A stretch of 64,000 bases of DNA from Agarivorans gilvus (GCF_001420915.1 NZ_CP013021.1:1312001-1376000), one strand, 5' to 3'; positions 1 through 8,485 are shown, counted from the stretch's first letter. Numbers and translations are program-made. The notes: generated by a model not told the origin, from the sequence alone.

Positions 1-495
1 TTAATGGATGAAATTGGCCGAGGCACCAGCACTTATGACGGTATGTCACTGGCATGGGCGGTAGCTCAAGCATTAAGTAAACTGCAATCACCAACGCTAT
101 TTGCTACCCATTACTTTGAATTAACCCAATTACCAGAACTATTAAATGGCGTTGCCAATGTTCACCTTGATGCTGTTGAACACCAAGACACCATTGCCTT
201 CATGCATCAAGTACAAGATGGGGCCGCCAGTAAAAGTTATGGTTTACAAGTTGCCGCTCTTGCCGGTATACCGAAACAGGTAATTCAACAAGCCAAAGCA
301 AAACTAAAGCAATTGGAATCACTGCAACTGCACGAGCAGAAACCGAGCAGCGAAGTTGTCGCAGAGCAGTTAACTATTGAGCTAGACGAGGCTGTCCACC
401 CGGTGATTGAGCAGCTGAAACAGCTCGACCCCAATGAGCTTTCCCCTAGAGCGGCCTTAGACCTGCTGTTTCAACTGCAGCAACAAATCGACTAA
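1..495 (+). CDS. mutS: DNA mismatch repair ATPase MutS, C-terminal part only
   Basis: The gene enters from the left edge in frame 1, so only about the last 164 residues are present. They begin at the ATPase Walker B segment (LMDEIGRGTS), continue through the ABC-type signalling region (FATHYFELTQL) and end with the usual MutS tail containing the SPRAALDLL motif. MutS recognises mismatches and small loops and recruits MutL. The convergent position next to rpoS is typical of gammaproteobacteria. The stop codon is at 493-495 and is followed within 10 nt by a strong hairpin. Identity is certain; the start and the mismatch-binding domain lie outside the window. Confidence 0.97.
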   Translation, partial: LMDEIGRGTSTYDGMSLAWAVAQALSKLQSPTLFATHYFELTQLPELLNGVANVHLDAVEHQDTIAFMHQVQDGAASKSYGLQVAALAGIPKQVIQQAKAKLKQLESLQLHEQKPSSEVVAEQLTIELDEAVHPVIEQLKQLDPNELSPRAALDLLFQLQQQID

Positions 496-504
496 TCAAG
501 CCAT

Positions 505-535
505 AAAAAAAGGAAGCTTAATAAGCTTCCTTTTT
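505..535. terminator. Bidirectional terminator between mutS and rpoS
   Basis: A 9-bp perfect stem (AGGAAGCTT / AAGCTTCCT, 511-531) with a 3-nt loop has an A tract on the left and a T tract on the right. It can therefore act as an intrinsic terminator for both convergent genes. Confidence 0.9.
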
Positions 536-554
536 AGTATTTTAAACTCACTTG

Positions 555-1505
555 TTAAACTTTGAACAATGAATCTATGGACAAGTTTTGTAGTGACAAT
601 ATGTCACGTAGACGGCGTAATGCTTCCACTTGTATTTGTCTCACCCGCTCGCGAGTTAGACCTATTTCACGGCCCACATCTTCCAAGGTAGAAGCTTCGT
701 AACCTAACAAACCAAAACGACGCGCTAACACTTCACGTTGCTTGCTGTTTAATTCACCAAGCCAACCAACGATGCTATTTTTCATATCATCATCTTGGGT
801 TCGATGTTCTGGACCATGATCGTTCTCGTCGGAGATAATGTCTAATAAGGCTTTGTCGTTATCACCGCCAATAGGCGTATCAACTGAACTAATTCGCTCA
901 TTTAAGCGCAGCATTTTGGTGACATCTTCTACAGGACGATCAAGGGTTTCGGCGATCTCTTCTGCGGTTGGTTCATGATCTAGGCGATGAGCTAATTCTC
1001 GTGCTGTACGTAGATAAACATTAAGCTCTTTCACCACATGAATAGGTAAACGAATAGTACGGGTTTGATTCATTATTGCCCGTTCTATGGTTTGACGGAT
1101 CCACCAAGTGGCGTAGGTTGAAAAGCGAAAACCACGTTCAGGATCAAACTTTTCTACCGCACGAATTAGACCGAGGTTTCCTTCCTCAATGAGGTCTAAC
1201 AAAGCTAAACCACGGTTGTTATAGCGCCGTGCTATTTTCACCACTAAACGTAAGTTACTTTCGATCATCCTTTTACGCGCAGCTTCGTCGCCTCTTAATG
1301 CTCTGCGAGCATAGAGAACTTCTTCCTCTGCGGTAAGTAAGGGAGAGAATCCGATTTCGCCAAGATAGAGCTGAGTTGCATCTAAGCTCTTTGACGCATC
1401 GGCTTGCATCATGTCGTCTTTTTCAACAGCACTGCCCATATCGCTAGCTTTAGCGTCGTCCGTTGAAATACTTTTAAGTTTTACAGCAGTTTTTACTTGG
1501 GTCAT
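555..1505 (-). CDS. rpoS: RNA polymerase sigma factor RpoS (sigma-38)
   Basis: A 316-residue sigma-70 family protein, slightly shorter than the roughly 330 residues of enterobacterial RpoS. Region 1.2 lies at about 43-75 (DATQLYLGEIG). Region 2 lies at 80-150, with the -10 recognition segment FRFSTYATWWIRQTIERAI. Region 4 lies at about 250-303, with its helix-turn-helix at TLEDVGREIGLTRERVRQI. RpoS directs general stress and stationary-phase transcription. The ATG is preceded by a clear GGGAGG ribosome-binding site 7 nt upstream. The gene follows nlpD, as in most gammaproteobacteria, where the main rpoS promoter lies inside nlpD; that promoter position is family knowledge and was not identified here. 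Confidence 0.97.
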   Translation of the reverse strand: MTQVKTAVKLKSISTDDAKASDMGSAVEKDDMMQADASKSLDATQLYLGEIGFSPLLTAEEEVLYARRALRGDEAARKRMIESNLRLVVKIARRYNNRGLALLDLIEEGNLGLIRAVEKFDPERGFRFSTYATWWIRQTIERAIMNQTRTIRLPIHVVKELNVYLRTARELAHRLDHEPTAEEIAETLDRPVEDVTKMLRLNERISSVDTPIGGDNDKALLDIISDENDHGPEHRTQDDDMKNSIVGWLGELNSKQREVLARRFGLLGYEASTLEDVGREIGLTRERVRQIQVEALRRLRDILSLQNLSIDSLFKV

Positions 1506-1560
1506 AGCATAACCTCCCTGAACAATACCTGATCGCTATTATTATGATTTGCAATCTAGG

Positions 1561-2364
1561 CTAGAGTGCCGGTAGATACTTCTTTGGATCTACCGACTTT
1601 CCTTTGAAACGGATTTCAAAATGTAATCTCGTATCGGTTGTTCCTGTATCGCCCATATCGGCGATATGTTGCCCTACTACTACTTGCTGTTTTTCTTTTA
1701 CACGTAATCGACTGTTATGTGCGTAGGCACTTAAGAAGTCATCGTTATGTTTTATTATTATAAGTTTACCGTAACCTCTTAACGCGCTACCAGCATAAAC
1801 CACTCTACCGGGTGCCGAGGCAACAATTTTCTGCCCTTGTCTACCGCGAATATCCAAGCCCTTATTGCCGTTTTCCCTATCGGAAAACCCTCGGATAACT
1901 TTGCCTTTTGTAGGCCATATCCATGCTTTTACAGGTCCGCTTTGACTACTCGCTTTAGTCACGGGCGAGTTTTTAGCGTATGCCTTTGTTGACGTCGATT
2001 CAAGTTTTTTTGGTGAATTATTGCTCTTACTAACTTGCGGCTTCGCTGTTTTATGCTTATTGATTTTGACATTACGAGACTTAACTCCGTTACCCTTCAA
2101 ATTAATGGTTTGTCCAACATAAATTGTATAGGGAGCCGAAATATTATTTCTTTTTGCCAGTTCTTCGGGGTCAAGCCCAGCTCGCCAAGCTATCGAATAT
2201 AAGGTTTCGCCTTTTTTTACCTTATAAGAGGAACCGCTCAAAATTCCGCGGTTATCTGCGTTATAAGTGCCTGCATTTGCCACTGGCGCGGGACCGCCTT
2301 GCCGACTACATCCTTGAAGTAGGGCAAGTAACAGCAGAATGACAACGAAATACAGGCTTTTCAT
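1561..2364 (-). CDS. nlpD: NlpD, LysM/M23-like envelope lipoprotein (amidase activator)
   Basis: A 267-residue lipoprotein precursor with a hydrophobic signal peptide and lipobox LLQGC (Cys19). A LysM peptidoglycan-binding module lies at about 46-90 (starting YKVKKGETLYSIAWRAG). A C-terminal M23-type LytM domain lies at about 155-265. The metal-ligand positions of active M23 peptidases are replaced: the first histidine motif reads KGLDIRG, and the HLH motif reads TRLHFE. This is the expected degenerate form of NlpD, which activates the amidase AmiC during cell separation instead of cutting peptidoglycan itself. It sits 55 nt upstream of rpoS and directly after yqaA, probably in the surE-pcm-nlpD-rpoS transcription unit. 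Confidence 0.95.
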   Translation of the reverse strand: MKSLYFVVILLLLALLQGCSRQGGPAPVANAGTYNADNRGILSGSSYKVKKGETLYSIAWRAGLDPEELAKRNNISAPYTIYVGQTINLKGNGVKSRNVKINKHKTAKPQVSKSNNSPKKLESTSTKAYAKNSPVTKASSQSGPVKAWIWPTKGKVIRGFSDRENGNKGLDIRGRQGQKIVASAPGRVVYAGSALRGYGKLIIIKHNDDFLSAYAHNSRLRVKEKQQVVVGQHIADMGDTGTTDTRLHFEIRFKGKSVDPKKYLPAL

Positions 2365-2368
2365 ATCG

Positions 2369-2946
2369 TTATCTTAAGAGCAAGTAAGCTACCACAGCTA
2401 AAACCACCACTAACCAACCTAATACTTCAACATATTTACGCAGTTGCGCTTCCATTCTAGGCCCCCCCACATCATTAAGCCAGCCACTAGGTAAAATCTC
2501 AGCCCCCGCCCCACCAACGAGACTAATAAAAAAGGAAGGAAAGCCATATTTAGTACCCCTGCGGTGATGGTAAATACCTTGTAGGGAATAGGAGTGAAGC
2601 TGGCGACAAAGATAACCAATACACCCCAGCGTTCAAACCAGTCGAAAGCCACCTCCATCTTATGCTGGTAACCTACCGACTCAACCAATGGAACCACCAG
2701 CGGATCATAAAAAAACTGCCCTAGTCCATACCCTAATGCTGCACCTAAAACTGAAAACACCGTGGCTAACATGGCAAAATGTAGTGCTTTGTTAGGTCTT
2801 GATAAAGCCATTGGCGCTAACATTACATCTACCGGTATCGGCCAAAAGATAGACTCAATGAAACTCATGCCCGACAAGTAACGCTCAGCATGGCGGTGCT
2901 CAGACCAAGTCATCACTTTATCGTATAAGGTACTAAAAATTTTCAC
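2369..2946 (-). pseudogene. yqaA: YqaA/DedA-like inner-membrane protein, frame broken by one base (probable sequence error)
   Basis: As read, the frame is 2419-2946 (175 aa, GTG start at 2946). It encodes a small polytopic protein with the family pattern SFIESIFWPIPVDVMLAPMA near the N-terminus and FTPIPYKVFTITAGV in the middle. After LMMWGG the frame runs into an unrelated tail and stops. If the G7 run at 2462-2468 (C7 on the plus strand) had eight bases, translation would continue as GGPRMEAQLRKYVEVLGW followed by a final membrane helix and stop at 2369. The protein would then be 192 aa and end 4 nt before the nlpD start. The GTG start overlaps the restored pcm stop (GTGA). Molecular function of YqaA is not established; it is related to SNARE-associated/DedA proteins. 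Confidence 0.8.
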
Positions 2947-3583
2947 GCTAATTCACCATTGATTAGAGGTACAAACCGAACCGGTTCTAAATTGTGTTGG
3001 GTAAACCCTTGAGCTTGCTTTTCAATTAAAATTAGCGATTGTTGCTGCTGTTGCTCACCCACAGGAATGATCATTCGCCCCCTGTCGTTAGTTGCTCCAC
3101 TAACGCTTCTGGAATAGCGCTCGCTGCGGCGGTAACAATAATGGCATCAAACGGGCCTTTATTTGCCCAGCCTTGCCAGCCATCACCATGTTTGGTGGCC
3201 ACGTTATGTAAATCGAGTAGTTTCAATCTGCGTTTGGCCTGAAACTGCAGCGTTTTAATTCGTTCAACTGAAAACACCTGTTCCACTAAGGAGGCCAATA
3301 CAGCGGTTTGGTAACCGGAGCCAGTGCCAATCTCTAAAACTTTACGCGGTGCCCCTTGCATTAGGTGCTCAGTCATCTTTGCCACGATATAGGGTTGAGA
3401 TAATGTTTGTCCTTGCCCAATCGGCAAGGCAGTATTATCCCAAGCTTGATGAGCCAAGGCCTCATCAATAAAGTATTGTCTTGGCAATTTAGCCATCGCT
3501 GTCAATACGGCTTCATTACGAATGCCATGTTGGCGCAACTGCTCAACCAGTCGCAAACTGTTGGGGCTTTCGCCAAATTGCAT
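2943..3583 (-). pseudogene. pcm: Protein-L-isoaspartate O-methyltransferase, frame broken by one base (probable sequence error)
   Basis: Pcm methylates isoaspartyl residues with S-adenosylmethionine as the first step of protein repair. Seen here: the N-terminal MQFGESPNSLRLVEQLRQ segment, the SAM-binding motif VLEIGTGSGYQTAVLA and the DAIIVTAAA motif. The ATG at 3583 overlaps the surE stop as TAATG, which is why it is preferred over an in-frame upstream codon at 3610. As read, the frame stops at 3071 after TTGGE. Adding one G to the run at 3078-3082 gives GGRMIIPVGEQQQQ and continues through EPVRFVPLI to a stop at 2943, a normal length of 213 aa. Loss of the last about 45 residues would probably inactivate the enzyme. 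Confidence 0.9.
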
Positions 3584-4332
3584 TACTTTGTCTCCCAATC
3601 CTGTATCCAAGTATCTAGTTTGCCAATAAAGCCATGCGCTGTCATATCTATTGTCACTGGCGTTATCGAAACGTAAGCCTCTGCTATTGCTGCAAAATCA
3701 GTACCTTCTCCAGCATCTTGCATCTTACCTGGAGGGCCTAACCAGTAGATGTCATGACCACGGGGGTCTTGCTGCTTAACCATGACTTCGGCGCGATGAC
3801 GACTACCCAAACGAGTAATTTTAAAGCCCTTGAGTTGCTCAAAAGGCAAGTCCGGTACATTCACATTCAAAATTTGATTACTAGGCAGCGCATGCTTGCG
3901 TAACTGCTCAACCAATTTTACCGTTACCTTCGCCGCACTTTGATAATGTTCTGAACCAACCAAAGACACCGCTATCGCCGGCAAGCCTAAGTTGCGCCCT
4001 TCCATTGCCGCGGCCACGGTGCCAGAATACAGCACGTCATCGCCTAGGTTGGCCCCAGCATTAATACCTGAAACCACTAATTCAGGCGGCTCAGCTACTA
4101 ATTCATTAATGGCTAAATGAACACAGTCGGTAGGCGTACCTTTCACCGAGATTCTATTTTCATCTAGCTTTACAATGCGCAGAGGGTTTTCCAAGGTTAA
4201 TGAATTACTTGCACCACTACAATTACGATCTGGGGCAACGGTTAGTACATTGGAAATTTCAGCGAGAGCCTCAGCTAAACAGCGGATCCCTGGAGCATGT
4301 ACGCCATCATCATTACTCACCAATATGGTCAT
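3583..4332 (-). CDS. surE: 5'/3'-nucleotidase SurE
   Basis: A 249-residue metal-dependent nucleoside monophosphatase of the SurE family. The chosen start gives MTILVSNDDGVHAPGI, with the metal ligands Asp8 and Asp9 at the very N-terminus as in all SurE proteins; the longer frame to 4392 would add a non-family extension. Further motifs are VAPDRNCSGASNSLT and VSGINAGANLGDDVLYSGTV. The start lies inside the 3' end of truD (20-nt overlap) and the stop overlaps the pcm start. SurE is linked to stationary-phase survival, in keeping with pcm and rpoS downstream. Confidence 0.96.
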   Translation of the reverse strand: MTILVSNDDGVHAPGIRCLAEALAEISNVLTVAPDRNCSGASNSLTLENPLRIVKLDENRISVKGTPTDCVHLAINELVAEPPELVVSGINAGANLGDDVLYSGTVAAAMEGRNLGLPAIAVSLVGSEHYQSAAKVTVKLVEQLRKHALPSNQILNVNVPDLPFEQLKGFKITRLGSRHRAEVMVKQQDPRGHDIYWLGPPGKMQDAGEGTDFAAIAEAYVSITPVTIDMTAHGFIGKLDTWIQDWETK

Positions 4333-5368
4333 TATTAAGCCCTTCACAATCAACGATTTCACGTAAAATGCTGGTTGCGTAGTTGCCAGCACTAAGATAA
4401 AAGCTCAATAGTAAATCTTGTCCGTCTACCGCCACTTCAAACTGCAGCGGTTTAAGCGCTAAGGCGCGTCGTTCCATTTTCAAACCCGCATCACTTAAGC
4501 CGCTCACTAACTCAGGCAGCTCAGCAAGAATGCTATTTTCTAGTTCCGCAGCTTCGGCCACACTGGCTAAATCGCCTTTACCCACCATTGGTGCAGACAG
4601 CTCCAACTCGCCTTGCTTAAAGCGTTGCTGAATAGCCTCATCTATGAGCTCAGCGACGAAGTAGGCGTTGCTACTGGTAAACTTCATCACATCGCCACGC
4701 AGCAGTTCGGAAAAAAGCCCCTTTTTGATGCGTTGACTAACACTATGGTTAAATACCAAACTGCGTGCAGCCGACAAATACATACTGCGCTTTTCCCGAC
4801 TCCGAATGCGTTTTCCGGCAAACAAACTTAGCGCTTGCTCAATATTACCGCCCTCTCGACCAAAGCGCTGCTGGCCGAAGTAGTTAGGCACCCCTAGCTT
4901 TGCGACTAAATCGGCACGCGCTCGCGCCTGCTCAATATCAGAGACATCACGTAAGCGGATAACAAAGTTATTGCCCGATAAGGCACCGCGTTTAAGCTTG
5001 CGATTATGCCGTTCAATGGCCAGCACCTTAACCCCTTCCGCGAGGGTTTCTGGTAAGTCTACGTTGGCTTTGCCAGGTAATTGAATGCTGAACCACTGAG
5101 TGGTGACGGCATGGCGGTCTTTAAGGCCAGCGTAGCTAATAACCTTGGGGGTAACTTGACAGTGTTCAGCTAATAGCTTGGCCACCCAAGCGGTGTTTTC
5201 CCCACGCTTTTCTATTTTTACCATCATGTGCTCGCCATCACCACTAAAGCTAAATGGCAGCACTTCATCGACTTGAAAATCTTCGGCTTGTTGTTTGAGT
5301 ATGCCAGTCCATTGCGGTTGGCCGTGTAAATACTGCTGCTGGGCGAGTAGCTCTAAATAATGGCTCAA
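4313..5368 (-). CDS. truD: tRNA pseudouridine(13) synthase TruD
   Basis: A 351-residue protein with the TruD catalytic motif SYAGLKDRHAVTTQ (catalytic Asp about 84) and the NYFGQQRFGREGGN motif. The TRUD insertion domain occupies about residues 160-310. TruD isomerises uridine 13 of tRNA-Glu. The start is TTG, placed directly after the TAG stop of ispF; a GGAGG Shine-Dalgarno sits inside the last codons of ispF at suitable spacing, and no ATG fits better. This arrangement implies translational coupling with ispF. Confidence 0.96.
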   Translation of the reverse strand: MSHYLELLAQQQYLHGQPQWTGILKQQAEDFQVDEVLPFSFSGDGEHMMVKIEKRGENTAWVAKLLAEHCQVTPKVISYAGLKDRHAVTTQWFSIQLPGKANVDLPETLAEGVKVLAIERHNRKLKRGALSGNNFVIRLRDVSDIEQARARADLVAKLGVPNYFGQQRFGREGGNIEQALSLFAGKRIRSREKRSMYLSAARSLVFNHSVSQRIKKGLFSELLRGDVMKFTSSNAYFVAELIDEAIQQRFKQGELELSAPMVGKGDLASVAEAAELENSILAELPELVSGLSDAGLKMERRALALKPLQFEVAVDGQDLLLSFYLSAGNYATSILREIVDCEGLNNDHIGE

Positions 5369-5848
5369 CTAAAAGGCCTCCAGTAACACAACCGCGTGAC
5401 AAGAGATGCCCTCTTTACGGCCTTCAAAACCCAACTTTTCAGTGGTGGTGGCTTTCACATTCACTTGGCTAAGTTGAGCGTGTAGGTCATCGGCAATGTG
5501 CTGGCGCATCGCAGCGATATGCGGTGCCATCTTAGGTGCTTGAGCAACAATGCTAACATCGAGATTACCCAGCTTATAGCCATGCTGTTGCACCAAGTCT
5601 TTTACATGACGCAACAATACGCGCGAGTCGATACCCGCATAGCTGGTATCGGTATCGGGAAAATGATGACCAATGTCACCCAAAGCCATAGCGCCTAACA
5701 AGGCATCACATATGGCATGCAAGACTACATCTCCATCGGAGTGGGCAATAAAACCTTGCTCATAAGGAATGCTGACGCCAGCAACCACTATGGGGCCGTC
5801 GCCACCAAAGCGGTGCACATCATAACCGTGGCCAATACGAATACTCAT
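5369..5848 (-). CDS. ispF: 2-C-methyl-D-erythritol 2,4-cyclodiphosphate synthase
   Basis: A 159-residue enzyme of the MEP isoprenoid pathway. It converts CDP-methylerythritol 2-phosphate to the cyclic diphosphate, releasing CMP. The N-terminal IGHGYDVHRF motif supplies metal ligands Asp10 and His12, and HSDGDVVLHAICDALLGA supplies His44. The TTTEKLGFEGRKEGI segment near the C-terminus is also typical. The gene overlaps ispD by 4 nt (ATGA) and abuts truD, so ispD, ispF and truD form a tightly coupled cluster. Confidence 0.97.
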   Translation of the reverse strand: MSIRIGHGYDVHRFGGDGPIVVAGVSIPYEQGFIAHSDGDVVLHAICDALLGAMALGDIGHHFPDTDTSYAGIDSRVLLRHVKDLVQQHGYKLGNLDVSIVAQAPKMAPHIAAMRQHIADDLHAQLSQVNVKATTTEKLGFEGRKEGISCHAVVLLEAF

Positions 5849-6552
5849 GTTGTTTCCTCATCTGTCTGTTGGCTTAAGAACCACTGTGCCAAGGCTAAAT
5901 CTTCAGGATTGGTGACCTTAATATTATCACTACGCCCTTTTACCAGGTTTACTGTGTAACCGGCCCATTCCATGGCCGAAGCCTCATCTGTTACAGCCAG
6001 CCCTTGGCTTAAAGCAGCGCTGATATTATCGCGCAGCTCTCCGGCTTGAAACATCTGAGGGGTTAAGGCATGCCACAATTGTTCGCGCGGAACGGTATTG
6101 ATGATTTGCTGCTGCGCATTGCCACGTTTCATCGTATCTTTCACCGGATAGGCCAAAATAGCGCCTTGTTGAGAAGCTTCAACCTGTGCGATCAGCGCGC
6201 TAATGTCTTGGTGACTAATACACGGCCTAGCCGCATCGTGCACCAATACCCATTCATCGGCTGCTAGCTTAGCTAAACCTGCTAGTACAGAGTCGGCACG
6301 CTGCTCTCCGCCGCTAAGGCATAACACCTTGTGGGGCTGCGAAACGCTGAGCTTTTGATACCAACAATCATCGGGATGAAGAACCAGCACCACCTGTTTA
6401 ATTAATGGGTGATGAAGAAAAGATTCGAGGGTAGTTTGTAAAATTGTCTTAGCACCTAAAGACAAATATTGTTTGGGAATGCTAGCTTGCATTCGAGAGC
6501 CAATACCCGCTGCTGGCAGCAGCGCTGTATATTGTTTTTTAGGGAAACTCAT
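5845..6552 (-). CDS. ispD: 2-C-methyl-D-erythritol 4-phosphate cytidylyltransferase
   Basis: A 235-residue nucleotidyltransferase of the MEP pathway. It couples CTP to methylerythritol 4-phosphate and supplies the precursor of the IspF substrate. The sequence shows the glycine-rich nucleotide-binding motif LLPAAGIGSRM followed by IPKQYL, the VLVHDAARPCI motif, and the C-terminal segment RSDNIKVTNPEDLALA found in IspD. It ends within the start codon of ispF and begins 26 nt after the ftsB stop. Confidence 0.97.
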   Translation of the reverse strand: MSFPKKQYTALLPAAGIGSRMQASIPKQYLSLGAKTILQTTLESFLHHPLIKQVVLVLHPDDCWYQKLSVSQPHKVLCLSGGEQRADSVLAGLAKLAADEWVLVHDAARPCISHQDISALIAQVEASQQGAILAYPVKDTMKRGNAQQQIINTVPREQLWHALTPQMFQAGELRDNISAALSQGLAVTDEASAMEWAGYTVNLVKGRSDNIKVTNPEDLALAQWFLSQQTDEETT

Positions 6553-6578
6553 TAATTATTTTTACTCAGAGCAAACCA

Positions 6579-6863
6579 TTATTTAGTTGATGAGTTAGGA
6601 ATCAGGCGATAGAAGGTTTCACCTTGTTTAATCATGCCTAACTCGTTTCGTGCCTGTTCTTCCACCGCATCTAAACCATTACGCAAATCGGCAATATCGG
6701 CGACCAATATGGCATTACGTTGTGCTAGTTCTTGATTGGCAATGGCTTGTTTGGCAACCTCATCGCGTAAGGCAAAATAGTCATTCAAAGAATTTTTGCC
6801 AAACCAAAGTTGGTATTGTAACAACATAACAATCAATATGAGTAAAATTTTAAACGAACGCAT
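6579..6863 (-). CDS. ftsB: Cell division protein FtsB
   Basis: The chosen start gives a 94-residue bitopic membrane protein beginning MRSFKILLILIVMLLQYQLW. It has a short cytoplasmic N-terminus, one membrane helix, then a periplasmic coiled coil (about 28-75). FtsB forms a complex with FtsL and FtsQ in the divisome. The ATG at 6863 has a strong GGAGG site and matches family length, so it is preferred over an in-frame start at 6890. It is the first gene of the ftsB-ispD-ispF-truD-surE-pcm-yqaA-nlpD-rpoS series. Confidence 0.94.
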   Translation of the reverse strand: MRSFKILLILIVMLLQYQLWFGKNSLNDYFALRDEVAKQAIANQELAQRNAILVADIADLRNGLDAVEEQARNELGMIKQGETFYRLIPNSSTK

Positions 6864-6939
6864 GGCCCTCCTGGAAATAGATAATCCCACAAAGCAGCTG
6901 CTGACTCCATAAGCGCTGGCGCATTTATCAGTATACGGA

Positions 6940-6967
6940 CAAAAAATCTCCGATGAAGCGAAGATTT
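6940..6967 (-). terminator. Second terminator-like hairpin downstream of eno
   Basis: Read on the minus strand, AATCTTCG pairs with CGGAGATT (one G-U pair, 6-nt loop) and is followed by six T. It resembles the first hairpin at 7037-7064 in sequence and layout and would catch transcripts that read through it. Confidence 0.7.
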
Positions 6968-7036
6968 ATCAGCTAACGTTTATTCCTAGGCCTTACTAGC
7001 TGCATAACCCACAAAATTAGCCCGTATAACTCAGGC

Positions 7037-7064
7037 AAAAAAATCCCCGCCGGAGCGAGGATTT
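7037..7064 (-). terminator. Terminator downstream of eno
   Basis: On the minus strand, AATCCTCGC pairs with GCGGGGATT around a TCCG loop and is followed directly by a run of T. This is a standard intrinsic terminator for the eno transcript, about 120 nt after the eno stop. Confidence 0.85.
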
Positions 7065-7085
7065 ATTATCAAATCATTAAGTCTT

Positions 7086-7216
7086 ACAGCTTACGCTGTT
7101 AGCTAATTAGGCTTGACCTTTAAGTTCTTTAAGAACCTTGCATAAACGCAGCTTTATCGGCTAGCGCTTATGCTGCAAGCTAATTAGGCTTGACCTTTAA
7201 CTTCTTTAAGACCGTT
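7086..7216 (-). repeat. Partial tandem duplication of the eno 3' end
   Basis: The last 39 nt around the eno stop (7178-7216) recur at 7101-7139 with 36 of 39 bases identical. The similarity continues for about 15 further bases beyond the stop at lower identity. The period is 77 nt. The downstream copy would encode the eno-like tail KELKGQA plus stop but has no connected upstream reading frame. Together with the two terminator hairpins it accounts for most of the 320-nt gap between eno and ftsB; the rest must contain the ftsB promoter, which I could not place. Confidence 0.85.
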
Positions 7217-8485
7217 GTAAGGAGCTTTAGCACCTAAAGCTTCTTCGATACGGATAAGTTGGTTGTACTTAGCGATACGGTCAGAACGGCTCATAGAACC
7301 AGTTTTGATTTGGCCTGCAGCAGTACCAACAGCTAGGTCAGCAATAGTTGCATCTTCAGTTTCGCCTGAACGGTGAGAGATTACAGCTGTGTAGCCTGCG
7401 TCTTTCGCCATTTTGATTGCAGCTAGAGTTTCAGTTAAAGAACCAATTTGGTTGAACTTGATTAGGATAGAGTTAGCGATGCCTTTCTCGATACCTTCTT
7501 TCAAGATCTTAGTGTTAGTTACGAACAAATCGTCACCAACCAATTGGATTTTGTCACCTAGAAGTTCAGTTTGGTGCTTGAAGCCATCCCAGTCAGACTC
7601 GTCTAGACCATCTTCGATAGAAACGATTGGGTAATCAGCAACTAGACCTTCTAAGTAGTGGTTAAACTCTTCAGAAGTGAATACTTTACCTTCACCTTTC
7701 ATGTTGTAGTTACCAGCTTCTTTGTCGTAGAACTCAGAAGCAGCACAGTCCATAGCTAGAGTTACGTCTTTACCTAATTCGTAACCAGCTAGTTCAACAG
7801 CTTCTTTAATCGCAGCAAGAGCAGCAGCGTTAGATTCTAGGTTAGGAGCGAAACCACCTTCGTCACCTACAGCAGTGCTCATGCCTTTAGACTTAAGAAC
7901 TTTAGCTAGGTTGTGGAATACCTCAGCACCGATGCGTAGGCCTTCTTTAAGAGTAGGTGCGCCAACTGGCTGAATCATGAACTCTTGAATGTCTACGTTG
8001 TTATCAGCGTGCTCACCACCGTTGATGATGTTCATCATTGGAAGAGGCATAGAGTAAACACCAGGAGTGCCGTTTAGATCAGCAATGTGTTCGTATAATT
8101 TAACGCCTTTTGAAGCAGCAGCAGCTTTTGCAGCAGCCAAAGATACAGCTAGGATAGCGTTAGCACCAAAGTTAGCTTTGTTGTCAGTACCATCTAAGTC
8201 GATCATGATTTGGTCTAGTTCAGCTTGAGCAAGCGCATCTTTACCCACTAGCGCTTCAGCGATTGGACCGTTAACAGCGGCAACTGCTTTAAGTACACCT
8301 TTGCCTAGAAAACGTGCTTTATCTCCATCACGTAATTCTAGCGCTTCGCGAGAACCAGTTGATGCACCAGAAGGAGCAGCGGCAAGACCCACAGAACCAT
8401 CAGCTAGGTGAACTTCAGCTTCAACAGTTGGGTTACCACGTGAATCAATGATTTCACGACCTAGTACTTTTACGATATTAGCCAT
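7184..8485 (-). CDS. eno: Enolase
   Basis: A full-length 433-residue phosphopyruvate hydratase. It converts 2-phosphoglycerate to phosphoenolpyruvate in glycolysis and in many species also joins the RNA degradosome. Motifs seen: SGASTGSREALELRD near the N-terminus, MNIINGGEHADNNVDIQEF, the metal-binding SIEDGLDESDWDG, LIKFNQIGSLTETL, and the catalytic-loop signature VISHRSGETEDATIADLAV. It lies 61 nt downstream of pyrG on the same strand, as in many gammaproteobacteria. Its last codons are partly duplicated downstream. Confidence 0.98.
   Translation of the reverse strand: MANIVKVLGREIIDSRGNPTVEAEVHLADGSVGLAAAPSGASTGSREALELRDGDKARFLGKGVLKAVAAVNGPIAEALVGKDALAQAELDQIMIDLDGTDNKANFGANAILAVSLAAAKAAAASKGVKLYEHIADLNGTPGVYSMPLPMMNIINGGEHADNNVDIQEFMIQPVGAPTLKEGLRIGAEVFHNLAKVLKSKGMSTAVGDEGGFAPNLESNAAALAAIKEAVELAGYELGKDVTLAMDCAASEFYDKEAGNYNMKGEGKVFTSEEFNHYLEGLVADYPIVSIEDGLDESDWDGFKHQTELLGDKIQLVGDDLFVTNTKILKEGIEKGIANSILIKFNQIGSLTETLAAIKMAKDAGYTAVISHRSGETEDATIADLAVGTAAGQIKTGSMSRSDRIAKYNQLIRIEEALGAKAPYNGLKEVKGQA

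Noticed and set aside
2124..2342. Plus-strand open frame across the nlpD N-terminal region
   Set aside because: It is the antisense shadow of a clear nlpD coding sequence and has no family pattern or ribosome-binding site.
7086..7139. Downstream eno-like block as a second gene
   Set aside because: No connected reading frame; only the last codons and stop are repeated.
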